Assembly: GCA_026874595.1 (NCBI GenBank)
Contig: CM049306.1
Coordinates: 61,324,019 to 61,388,018, forward strand
Length of the DNA: 64,000 bases
Origin: Sipunculus nudus
Taxonomy: Eukaryota > Annelida > Sipuncula > Golfingiida > Sipunculidae
Direction of reading: 5' to 3'
Under the pieces are notes generated by a model, which saw nothing but the letters and a program-made list of their open reading frames with translations, did not search any database and had not been told where the DNA came from. Positions 37,028 to 47,999 of this stretch are shown piece by piece (position 1 is the stretch's first letter; the number at the start of each line of letters is the position of its first letter). A program made the position numbers and the translations under genes.

Positions 37028-37177
37028 TTCTAACAACATTCACCTGAGGATCGGGTCGCATCCCGTGAAATAGTCAGTAGTGAATTTATAGTGTTGTTTT
37101 TCTTCAGAGTTATATCGCTCTGGCTTTGTCTGAAGGCTATAGAGCACTCTACACCGGAGGGTAACTCTACCTTCTAC

Positions 37178-37230
<53 letters not shown>

Positions 37231-38119
37231 AAGGGTCGTACCCTCACCCAAATGGCAGGGGGCAGTAAGCAGATTTTAGGGGGAAATCCCCAAAGGGGGA
37301 GGGTGTGGAACATTTTGAAAAACTGTATGTATACTGCAGTCTCCATGCAACATGTTGCATTCTGGTTTATGTTTGCTGTCATTTATTGTTCAATGCTTAC
37401 TAAGTACAACAGAACCTCTTTGAAAAGAGATTGTTATTTGCAATGGATGCATTTTAAGACAGAATATCAACTTTGCAATATCTTTTTTTTTGCACGTCAA
37501 ACCTCAGGCTGCGGCACTGTATATATGGTACTCCAAGTACTGCGGGCGAGAAGCGCCAGAGCGGAGGTAGATAAATATATGTGAGAGTGCTAAAACTCTA
37601 TAATAAAATAGTGGATGTTTTTATACCCGTCATTTTGTTTGGGGGGGGGGGGGGGGGCAGCCTCCTATACCCTTATAATCTCATAATATTACAATAATGT
37701 AGAAGTTACACCTGTAATGTTTGTCTTTACATGTTTCTTATAATTAAACATATTTCCAGTTTTCCATGTATCGACGTAAATACTTCTTTGGGTCCTGATG
37801 TTGTTTATGTATGTTACATATGTTATTAATGTACAGAGAATATTTATATTAGCCGAAGAGGTTACTTTGTAATCTTGTTTACAAACATAATTAAATATGA
37901 TAAAATTAAAATATGAATTAACAGATAATCACAATCTTTCACAGAAAATGACATATGTCATAGTGTGTTATAATATTCATTAAGAATTGGATTTTTGTAT
38001 GTTTCTAGCTGTATTTGTTTGAAACCTTGAGATGCATATATGAGATAAATCTCAGACTGGAGAAAACAAGCAGGTACTTGGTAATGAGCATATCTGTTTT
38101 GATCCTTACCTTTCAGCAT
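32918..38119 (-). CDS. Gene C: secreted helical cytokine-like protein, 195 aa
   Basis: Minus-strand exons 38119-38110 (ATG CTG AAA G, phase 1), 36308-36193, 35865-35734, 34744-34592 and 33094-32918; the last three introns are phase 0 and all sites are GT-AG. The signal peptide is MLKVVFLLALILVVTDA, followed by CPNPC and a helix ending EAYRSF. Exon 3 opens with Cys, holds SRLEKC and three or more N-glycosylation sequons (NAS, NKS, NTT). Exon 4 contains MCVMNDLMNFHLYLNVII, resembling the B-helix of IL-6 in pattern (Cys, then an aromatic/aliphatic amphipathic stretch), plus sequons NAT and NVT. Exon 5 is strongly basic, then a long amphipathic helix ending YTVCYINRLQ. There are six mature Cys. 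The gene runs convergently toward gene B. Receptor and role are not shown by sequence; a secreted cytokine is an inference from architecture. Confidence 0.8.
36951..37025. repeat. TA microsatellite
   Basis: About 37 TA units within intron 1 of gene C, just after a 13-base G tract (36923-36935) that follows 'GGCGAACCCAGATTTTCATA'. Confidence 0.97.
37054..37113 (+). repeat. 65-bp dispersed repeat, copy 2
   Basis: 'GGGTCGCATCCCGTGAAATA' through 'TTGTTTTTCTTCAGAGTTAT' matches 25930-25994. It is flanked by TA microsatellites on both sides (to 37025 and from 37176) and lies in intron 1 of gene C. Confidence 0.8.
37176..37233. repeat. TA microsatellite
   Basis: TA run with single-base interruptions. 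Confidence 0.95.
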
Positions 38120-38182
38120 GTTTAATCTGACGTACGGTTGATGTAGGTAAAGTATGAATGCATGGCGGTATCGACATACCGG

Positions 38183-38190
38183 CTTATATA
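38183..38190 (-). promoter_or_regulatory. TATA box of gene C
   Basis: TATATAAG on the minus strand lies 71 bp before the ATG at 38119; it is identical to the octamer of gene A. Confidence 0.65.
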
Positions 38191-38498
38191 GCAGCCCAGG
38201 CCCCTATGCATGGTTTTGTTATAAATAAAGATGATGGGACTGATCGTTTTGGTTTCCAACATCGATCTGAAGTAATTATGACTCCTAACCATTTCGCCTC
38301 CATCAGCAATCATTGTTTTCATCTTGGGGAAAGTTATATATGAGAGAATATGGGCGCGTCCCTTCGAAACCGCCTCCTCACAAAACGGTGTATTGACCCG
38401 GTCATGGTACTTCTCTACTTCCCTAAAGCGATGTATCCCTTGTGGGCTGTAATACCGGAACATCCCGGGTCTGTTTGTCAGGAGGAAACTAATAATAC

Positions 38499-38502
<4 letters not shown>

Positions 38503-38562
<60 letters not shown>
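38503..38562. repeat. TA microsatellite
   Basis: About 30 TA units, 310 bp upstream of the gene C TATA box. Confidence 0.97.
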
Positions 38563-38566
<4 letters not shown>

Positions 38567-38639
38567 TATCCCATCTACCCGCGCGGGTAGCCGGGCCTAA
38601 AACTAGACTCTACTTCCTCAAAACGTGCTAATGCATAAA

Positions 38640-40040
38640 CTATATACTGAAATGTGTTTCTTTTGAAATCACAGCAAGGAAACTCTGTAACGAATGTGTC
38701 TTGTTTAGTAACAGTATTATATTAATCAAAATACAATAATTCAATGTGATGGACATTAGTTCTGCTTATTATAAAAACGATTGCAACGAAGATTGGGTTC
38801 GGAGAATTTCATGCTATCCAGAATGAAATTTTGAATATTAATTTTCAAAATTTTAGAAACTTTTGGTACTTTTTTATATTCAAACACAGAAGACGTTATA
38901 TTTTATAACATGTGACATGTATCATATAACAAATACAAAAATCCTAATTATAGTTTTATTTATATGTATTTAAAGATATTTACAGAATAAAGAGTGTTTC
39001 AAATCTGACCTTTAAGATCAATGTCTTGATGGCACAATGTCTGAATTTTTAGTGCGGGTGGTATTCTTTCCTAAAATGACTTAAATGTGTTCGGCAGTTT
39101 GGTTAGCTGATTTAAAATAACAACTGAAGGAAAGGAATATGGGAGAAGTTAGCTCAAAATGACACATGTGTCAGTGGACTTTCTTGTTCGCTAACTATAA
39201 CACAAAAATACCATATAATTTTGGCTTTTAACCACAACAAACAAGATACTGTACTTGCATATGATCAAGATAAGTGTTTGGGGTTTAACAAGTGTTCTCT
39301 GAGGAAAACAAAGCTCGCCGGTACGGAACATTCGGAAAGAAAGTGGTCAATATGATAAGTTGCAACTGAAAGGAATATGGTGTTTATTTACTTTGAGATA
39401 TAAAAATGTACAAATCAAGGCAAAAGATATTATTAAAATACATGTCCCAACACTTAATATCAGTGAAATATCTTCATTGGTACTGGAACTAGAAGCCTAG
39501 CGAGGTAAGTTCCTTAAACGGCAGTTAAAAGTGTAATAATCAGATAATGAGAATAAAAAATGAAACTGTATTGTGTAGACACGACTTAAACCTAAGCCTA
39601 CTTGGAACCATTAAAAATTTAGTTCATTAAGTGCTTATTACAAGTACAAAAATTAAAGCATGGGATAATTGTTAAGTGCTATGTCAGGGCGTTGTCGCTG
39701 TGTAAAACGTGGTAACTTAAAATATCTTCACCAGTAATGGAGCAATAAACCTAACAATGATCTTTAACCTGGTTTCTTCATAAACGACTTTGGCTAATAA
39801 TCCTGATCTCTGACCATTTGCCTCCAAAGTCATGGGCGATTCCTAATCCTCTAGAATAAATATATGAAACATGAATACAATCAAATACAATAAGATAAGT
39901 GGCTGCTGAATTATTAAGACTTGACACTATAACCTCAGCTGTCTACGGACGACGCAAGGCTGAACCTTTATTCCGGCCAGCAAAAAGTATTGACAATAGA
40001 AACGTAAGATCATGAGATGTTTTATCATGAGAGAATGGTT
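38640..40040. other. AT-rich intergenic sequence, no gene seen
   Basis: I searched it for exons 3-5 to accompany the orphan exon at 40046-40161 and found none that keep phase and Cys pattern. Confidence 0.4.
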
Positions 40041-40045
40041 CATGC

Positions 40046-40161
40046 CCATATTTCACTTGTGTTAATTTTGGAACAAAGTCTCCGACTTGAGTTAGCACAA
40101 ACATCCTGTTTGCCAACTCTGGAGAAAGTGGTTGTCAGGAACATGAAAATCAAAACCTCCA
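40046..40161 (-). pseudogene. Second orphan first-helix exon with decayed donor
   Basis: On the minus strand a good acceptor (TTTGTCTTTCAG) leads into a phase-1 block of 116 nt, the same length as exon 2 of gene C. It codes VEVLIFMFLTTTFSRVGKQD, then VCANSS and ends TSEIW. The G-K-Q-D-V-C segment parallels G-Q-R-E-D-C of gene A and G-R-D-E-C of the orphan at 31485. At the expected phase-0 junction the donor reads GCATGA instead of GT, and the frame then hits a stop within two codons. No other exons were found. It is probably a dead copy; a rare GC-AG intron cannot be excluded. Confidence 0.4.
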
Positions 40162-41018
40162 CTGAAAGACAAAATCCTGCAGGTTTTACGGTTGTTCCCC
40201 TTTCATATTCCACCATATTAACATCACCAGACAACTACAATAGGTTGATGTTTTCTTTTTCATTCTGGCTCTTATTCCCAGATGGTTCAACATTATGGTG
40301 ACGGTACGTTTATTTTTGCAGTCTCCTTTAATCTTGCTGGTTGAGTACAGAGTAGTAAGGACTCATCTTCATTGACTTTCGCTATTTATACATGTATACA
40401 TCGACCTCAAAACACGTAATAACTTTCCAGTACTTAAATATATGTCATGTACAACAGTTCGTGTAAAAATGGCATGGTCCGTCTGCAAAGGTGACATTTT
40501 ATTAAAAAGTATTGAAATAATATTATTTTATGTTGTCAAAAAAATTATCATTCTATAGTCAACGGTCATATTGCTAAAACATTTTGAGGGGATTTTACCA
40601 AGATATGCTTAGGAACTATTTTACTGTATCACAACTGTTTCTATAATAAACAATCAAATACTCATTCATGAAATAAATGGACTATTTACAATAACGTATC
40701 AATGTGAATCACTAGAAACAACGAATACCGGAAAAACCTTGCTTGTTACACTCCGCCTAATAATAACTCATATATATACTCGATAATGATACTTACATTT
40801 AATATATATTGACAATGGCACTTACGAAGAAATAGGAAGGTGATAAACGTTCGATTTATGGAAAATCAGAGAGAGGGAAAATAAAGCTCAATTATGGATT
40901 TCCAAAGCGAAAGACTATTTTGTGCAGAAAAAAAAACTTGTTGATGTAGCTCTGAGGTTAATTAGTTCATGCAAATATTTACAAAGTACAGAATATAAAG
41001 AGATAGTAGTGCCTTGAC

Positions 41019-41192
41019 ATGTTTCAAAACCACTACCTTGCCCGCATAAACCGTGTAATTACGCAGTCTATGGACCAGCAAACCAGTGAATACCATGATA
41101 TACTAGCTAGGTTACACGCCATTCTTAAACTTCCATCGGGAAAACCAGTTAAAAGTGTCGAAAAATTCTTAGAATATGCAATAATACCATGA
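41019..41192 (+). CDS. Hypothetical 57-aa open frame
   Basis: The ATG at 41019 opens 57 codons ending TGA at 41190. The peptide starts MFQNHYLARINRVITQ and is amphipathic with ordinary residue balance (HDILARLHAILKLPSGKP). It looks more protein-like than its AT-rich surroundings, but I do not recognise it. It could be a last exon or a remnant of a mobile-element gene. Confidence 0.2.
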   Translation: MFQNHYLARINRVITQSMDQQTSEYHDILARLHAILKLPSGKPVKSVEKFLEYAIIP

Positions 41193-41199
41193 AGTCCCA

Positions 41200-44100
41200 C
41201 CCCAGAATAGGAAAATCTGATGAAAAACAAGATAAAAGAATAAAAATATTGATTAACGATTTTTGGCTGAGAGACACGTGTTAATACATAACAGTGCAGA
41301 TGAGGTACAAACATACTTCCGTAAATATCATAGACTTAAACCTTTTCTAATTAACCAGTTAATTATTTCTATACTTAGGCTCTTTGGACCCTCCTTAACT
41401 TTCAGTCCAGGCGGAATAAATATTTCCCTATTTTATTTTGGTCATCTAATTTCTTATGTAACGGTATGCAAAAGCCAAACCATCACTTTATTTATTATGC
41501 ATTATGAAATGTTACCAATTGCATGGAAATTTGCAAAGAAAGTCCTTATAATTCATTGTTTTCATGTGTTTATGGATTTTCCGGAGTTTATTTTTAACTT
41601 TGATCTCCGTAATTCCCTACGACAGAATCATTCATTCACCAATGCATAAAACAATGGTTAAAAGAATTTTCCTCTTTCTCTCTAAAATTCTCAATGTTAC
41701 TTGTATATTTTTCTCAGCTCACAAAATTACGAGTGGGAAATTTCACTCTTAAAATTCCCATAATATTTACAATATATATGAAAAGCTTAATATAAAAATC
41801 CAACTTTGATGTCCAAATCCTGTTTACGAGTATACATGGATGGCTTCATATTAATTAGTGAATTCGTCATTATCTTTGTATTAATTTGTTGACAATCGGA
41901 AATGGTAATATTTGACAAAAATATCGAATGGAATAACAAGTTATTTATAGAAGTACGATCAGGTATGCCGGTTACAGATCTATAAATAACCAGACAATGA
42001 CGATGATAGCAACAACATCAATTATCTTACATTTTTATACTGCAACCACATACAATAGTTACACGTAATTCTTTTACATATTCACTCATGTAAACACAAT
42101 CACAGTGTTTCTTTTTTAAATCAGATAGGGGATAGCCCTAGAGTTGGCATTGAAGAAGCCTTATATTTTGTCAACAACAATCATGATATTTCCCGATGGA
42201 ATAACATCTCTATAAAGCTTAGAGGGTATTAATGGATTTAATAGAACAATATCGTACAAGGGTGTATGTAATTAAGGAAGAAAAATTGTAATTAAAATCA
42301 TTTTAGTCACAGAGACAGAAGCTATCACTGTGGGAATTTGTGTGTGACTGGGTATGTACATACTGCCAACAACGTCCTTATCTGATAAATTGGACGAGCA
42401 AACTAAGGGAACACAAAGACGCTAATTCCTAATAACGCTAATTTGTATTGTTCTCTCAATATATAGCTACGTGGTTGTTTGTGGGGAGGCTTGTAACTAT
42501 CCTCATTGTATCTGTATGAATCATTTCGTCAGCAAATGTTGTACCACTGAGTATATATTCCCCTTTTATACTCAGATTTGAAACGTTGACAGCTGTATTA
42601 TTTGGAAAGCTGTTGTTTAATGTATTAATATTAATTCACAGCATTGTTTTTGGGACAACGCTAGCCCAGTATTGTATTATGGACTTTATCATGAACACAA
42701 TGGCGAGCATATACTTAAAAAGATTGTGCAACATTTTAAAATAGACAAAAAATATACAACATTTAAAATAGATAAATTTATAATCCTCTAAAGGACATAT
42801 TATTGGATTTATACACAGAAATTTTCCTTTGTCACCACTGCTCAGAACTAATGAATATTTTTTTCATGAAAAACTTTTGATCAAAGACGAACAGAGAATT
42901 TGTTTTACGCAAAAAGTTCAAACGAGGATTTTTTTTCTATATACTCTATGCAAATATTGACTCGGAGTATTTAAAGCGCTTCGAACTTTGAGAATGCAGA
43001 ATTTCAGGCAATAATTTTAAGAGATAAAGGTGCTTCATGATACTTCTTAGGAGTTTAGGGGACTTTTCTTGCCTTTTCGGAATTTGTGGGAAAATTGGAA
43101 CAACTTAATATATTTTGTCGGAAGGATAACTAAATCTCTCATGATACAAATCATCTTATATTTACTGTAACGACAAAACTTAAACATGTAACTTTTCAGA
43201 GGGTTCTGCTACATCGGTTGCTGTCGGAATTACCAATTAATAAGCCAGGTTTGTGACATTTGACAATTTTTAGAATTCATTGGAATTTTCGTTGCCATAG
43301 AGGATTTAGGGAAACTAAAGAGAGGTAGCATTCTTAAATAAAATGTCTATATCTATGTATAAGGATTTTTTTCAATACGATATCGAAGGTCGGCTCCCCT
43401 AAGCACACTTCATACAACATTTAACAAGGTACCTAATGTATTTTTTTTTTTTTGCAAAGAAAAAATTTCGAGAAATGACATTATAATGATTATATCATGG
43501 AACAGGTGAACAAAATTGCCTTGAAAAAAAATTACTTTATATTAAGTAATGTGCCATATTACTTTTTAATTACGCGAAATTTCAGCGTAAAAACGTACAT
43601 TTACAAAAAATTACAAGCACTGAGTTGTCGCTGATGTCGTAGACATTTCTCTCGGTGCACAGAGTAGGCCCAGATTGCACAGGCAACATACTGCCATCTA
43701 TCGGTTTTTTATTTTACTAACACTGACTGACTGCCGAATAGATATCAGATCGACGAATTGTGAGCATCATATGTCATAAACCACAGGCGCTTGAATTGCT
43801 ATTAGGGTAGATTTCGGTTAAATTTGTTACTTTCCTGAGTCATTTCCTTATAACTATTACTTATCTGACATTTCACTTAATATTTGAGATAGCCAGGCAA
43901 GACGCCCCCGTCGTTAGGTCCGACAGCCATGGCATAGCAACCGAGGACGCGCTTTCTGAGTGGTTCACATATCTACCACTACCATATCTTCAAATGGTGA
44001 CACCGCTGACGTAACAATGGTATTGCCAATCACGCATGTACTTCAAATTTAGTCTGAAGCCGATGTGCCATGGCTCTCGGGCCTAACAACGGGGGCTTCT

Positions 44101-44700
44101 AGACTGGTACCACCAGAGGTCACTGTACCTTAAGTTTTATTATTCCCTGTGGGGTCCCAAATTCTGTTTACCAGTAGGGAGTACACCCCCCCCCCCCCTT
44201 GAGGTGTAACACTCTCATTTACGCTATTTCTTTTCCCATTTATTCTTAATTAATTTTCATTTTTTTATTCCCTAGCAATTAAATTATTTATTCATCGACA
44301 GTTTATTACATTTTAATTCATAAGTTCAGATGTTTTATGAACAGCCCTGTATTTAAAATGGCATCCAAATGATTCTATACTAAGGTAGGGAGTCTCTCCG
44401 TTATTACCCTCGGTGGGTCATAACACCGAGAACTCCCCCCCCCCCTCCCTCCACATCCCAATCGCCTGCATGTGAGTGAGGCAAGACCTTCCCGTTAGCC
44501 AACATGAGCTCATCTTGGGCTGGGTCGACGTGAAAAACTCACGGCTCCTCGGCTAATACTGGAACTGATGACCTTGGACCACAGGAGCCACAGAATTGCA
44601 AAGATTACCATGCGACATATCATTTATATTAACATAAGGATTACATTTAAACGATTATATTGTGCAAGTTATAATCGTATATGCGCATTTTCATTGTATA
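41200..44700. other. AT-rich intergenic sequence with C tracts
   Basis: Homopolymer C tracts lie at 44186-44198 and 44435-44445. The frame at 41263-41649 lies in low-information AT-rich sequence. No gene or named repeat was supported. Confidence 0.4.
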
Positions 44701-44704
44701 TATA

Positions 44705-46028
44705 TGTGACCGTCTCGCTGGATTCGGACAAACCCCCGTATATTTGGTTATTTTTGTACTGTGCTGCCACCTTGTTTAGGAGCCGGTTGTCAGTCGCCAG
44801 TCTACTAATTCTGCCAACCAGCGCCATCTGCTGGGGAGTTTCTGTGAAATGACCTTTTTTTGTGAACGCTCAGCTCGTTGAGACGTCTCCTGCTGTTTTG
44901 CCGCTCTAGAACAAAGGTTTTACGCCGACTTGCGGTAAGAATGACTTTTTCCAGGCGATCTTCGTATTGCAAGCTATTTCCAGTCATTGTTTTGATATGT
45001 CCAATTTGTTGAATGACGGTGTGTCAGCTGGCACCCAGATTCATGATGTTCACAAGTTTGGAACTGCGTAGTTAAACCGCCATTTTGTGATTGGATTGCA
45101 GGCTGCAGAATGTTGCACTTGACGATAGTCGTGTCTCGCCTTAATGACGTCCAGTGGTCCCACTCTTAGAAACCTGCTAACCGCGGTTCGTAATATTTGA
45201 TACAATTCTAATCTTTCATGGTGTATGTATGGGATATGATGAGACGTGACGTCATCAGATATGCTTAAAGGTATATTTCAGCTAGGTCTTGTAGTGTAAT
45301 TAGAACATTTGGTAGATTTATGTCATGATGACCTAGATACTCCTTAATTAGTGATACTCTTAAATGGTCTGGTCATATGTAATATATGGTCTATGAAACA
45401 TAACCTGGTGTACTATATGGTATCATTCCAACAACTCAGTATTGTTTAATACAGATGTGTAAGTATTTAAGACTGTTTTAAGTGTACTTAGTATTGTCTA
45501 TTAATGTATTTTGTTTAGGTGGACTAATTTGGGTATTAGTTCTCATTGTCACTCTTATGTCAAGGTTACATGGGTGTATTTGTTTCGCACATTGTGGATG
45601 GATAGTAATAGTTGAATCTCTATGAGCATTATTGTGAGATAACATATATATATCACATATATTGCAGTATAACCCCATTACCTTGCCACCCATTCTGTTT
45701 GTTTTAAGCTCAACATCTGTACAGTCTAACCCAGTTGTTTGACCTACTTTGTTTATTAGTAGTTATCTTGCCCCAATGAAGTTTTCCTGTACAGTAACAG
45801 AGTTATATGAAGATAACAATAGGATATATCTTGAATTATATGGAATCTGAGGTCACACTACTTTGCTTAAGGATACTACAGTGACTCGGTAAATGTTTTA
45901 TTTCTTTATTATCATATGTTTTTCAGGGTTTCCTGTGCTGTCCTGAGTTTTATGTAACCAATATGACAGAATAAATCTTTGTCAACCTTTGCTGGTTGTC
46001 TGTCTCAGTCCATGGGGATTCGGCCACA
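44705..46028 (+). repeat. 5' LTR of gypsy element (1324 bp)
   Basis: It starts TGTGACCGTCTCGCTGG and ends GGATTCGGCCACA, with the canonical TG...CA ends. An AATAAA poly(A) signal lies at 45970-45975, close to the 3' end. The open frames inside the LTR occur in both copies and are not genes. Confidence 0.95.
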
Positions 46029-46033
46029 GTTTC

Positions 46034-46048
46034 TGTCAGAAGTGGGAT
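46034..46048 (+). promoter_or_regulatory. Primer binding site, probably tRNA-Leu
   Basis: TGTCAGAAGTGGGAT lies 5 bases after the LTR and complements the 3' acceptor/T-arm of animal tRNA-Leu(CAA), as I recall it. The three bases that should pair with CCA do not match well. Confidence 0.55.
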
Positions 46049-46215
46049 AGTCCAGATTACCGGATAGTCCAGATTACCGGATTGTCCAGATAACCTGATT
46101 GTCCAGATTTACCAGATTGTCCAGATTACTGGATGTGTCCAGATTTGCAGATGTTCAGATTAAAGGATGTACAGATTAGTGGATGTCCAGATAACCAGAT
46201 GTCAGGATTGCCATA
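46047..46215 (+). repeat. Leader tandem repeat of the gypsy element
   Basis: About nine diverged units of 'GTCCAGATTACCGGAT' (15-18 bp) lie immediately after the primer binding site. The following leader to 47999 is AT-rich and non-coding. Confidence 0.85.
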
Positions 46216-47999
46216 TGTGATGGACTTTATCCATGTTTCAACTTAACATGGACTTGCTAAACCTGCTGTGATCAGTATAAATGTATTACGATTGGTGTTA
46301 AACTGGACTGTCATGGTGTCATGGCCAAAAGCAAGCGAGGATAGATGTACACGTGCTGTGAACTCATTTGTGCTGTATAGCTCTCTTATGTCATGAGATT
46401 ATTATTATCAGTAAGATATGACATGCGTCTTGTAGAGTTGGGAACTTACTCTATGTCAGTGTTGGCGACACATAGTACACATCGTTACTAAGATACAAAC
46501 ACATGGCCCAGCACATAACATTAACATTGTTGCAGTGCTTCTGTTTCTGAAAATATTCATGGTTAATGTTTTTCCTATTTTTCTGGTGCATGCAGTTTTT
46601 TAGGTACTGGACTACTGATTCAGCCATAGTGATGCTAGACCAACAGACAAACGGCAATGAAAACATAACCTGTTATTAAGGTTATTAACATAATGACCTA
46701 ATTGAATGTAGAGATATAATACACTAAAGTAATGTAACACAGGTCACATTCTTGGCTAATTGCAACTGATCTGAGCTCACATATATTTATAATTGTTTTT
46801 TAAAGTGGAACCTTGTACCTGCTGTAGGTGATAGTGATACAGAAGTATTACTATGCTGAGTATTATGTATTACATGTGTTGACTTGATGATAAGATGAAG
46901 CTGAACCATCATATTTCTTTGGTTCACTACGGATAGTATGTATTTACCCCCTTGAAGCAGCACTTACTGTATTTAGTGTATTAAATGTAGACTTGTTCCA
47001 ATGTTTATGGTTTAAATGTTTAGGGTATACATAAAATGTATTGCGACACAGTTGTGCAGATACTGTAGAAGAAAGACATCATTGTAAATGATTGCTCCCA
47101 CACTTTTTTTTATTTGAGACGATAAGACCAGTGTATTTGAGTGCATATTGTGAAGATTATCACGTCACGGTGTAAACTACATACTGTAATACTACTTGCA
47201 AGTTTTTGAGTAGGTTGCAGAGGCTGTGTTCATCTGTGTCGAAAGGTAAATTATTTGTTTTTTTATGGCACATTGTGGGCACTTTGGTGGTTTAAGCCTG
47301 TTTAAGACCCTTCAACTTCATTAAAGGGGAACATTGCTGTGTTCTTGGTTTTTAAAGTGACCGCCACAAATTTGATAAAGCCAGTAAGGCAAGGGTCTGA
47401 ACTTATTGATAGGGTTTTGCGATACAGTCTATGAGGTTTTTTTTTTGTATGAATGTTTCTTATTTTGTCAATGAATATTTAATCCATGCATATGGTTTCC
47501 AGACTATGATGTTCACGTTTACTCATACTCATGCCTGCATATTTGAGTGTTTTCATATTGTAACACAAAATGTACTGCTAACACTGGACTGATAGTTTAA
47601 CATAGCTATATATTTAGTGGTGAATTGCCCAGAGTGAACAAAGTGAATCTCAGCAAATTCACCTATCGTTCATCGATACTCTTGTCATGCGCAGCTGATT
47701 GCAGTTTTTTTTTGCATAAAGATCAAGTGCGGGTGTACTCTTCCTTGAGGATGGATAGTTGATTTTTCTCAGTGACTGGTGTGTGAGGTCACATTATATC
47801 CTACTTATCGCAGTCATACGTTTTTATTTTTGTATGACTAGCAGTGATTTCCAGTTTATAATTTATCTTGAGGTTTGACCCTTCATTAGTGTGTTTGCTG
47901 ACACGCATCCAGGTCCTGTGATCCATTGTTCTGTATTGTCGCTGGTACAGGTGAGTGTTTTGATGATCTTGCTTTGATATTGTTGAATCATAATTTAAA

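Noticed and set aside
38122-38463. 113-codon minus-strand frame overlapping the gene C promoter
   Set aside because: It covers the TATA box and 5' leader of gene C; the five-exon model explains the start site better.
44805-44987. 60-codon frame repeated at 52522-52704
   Set aside because: Both copies are the same LTR position; the frame is part of the retrotransposon terminal repeat, not a duplicated gene.
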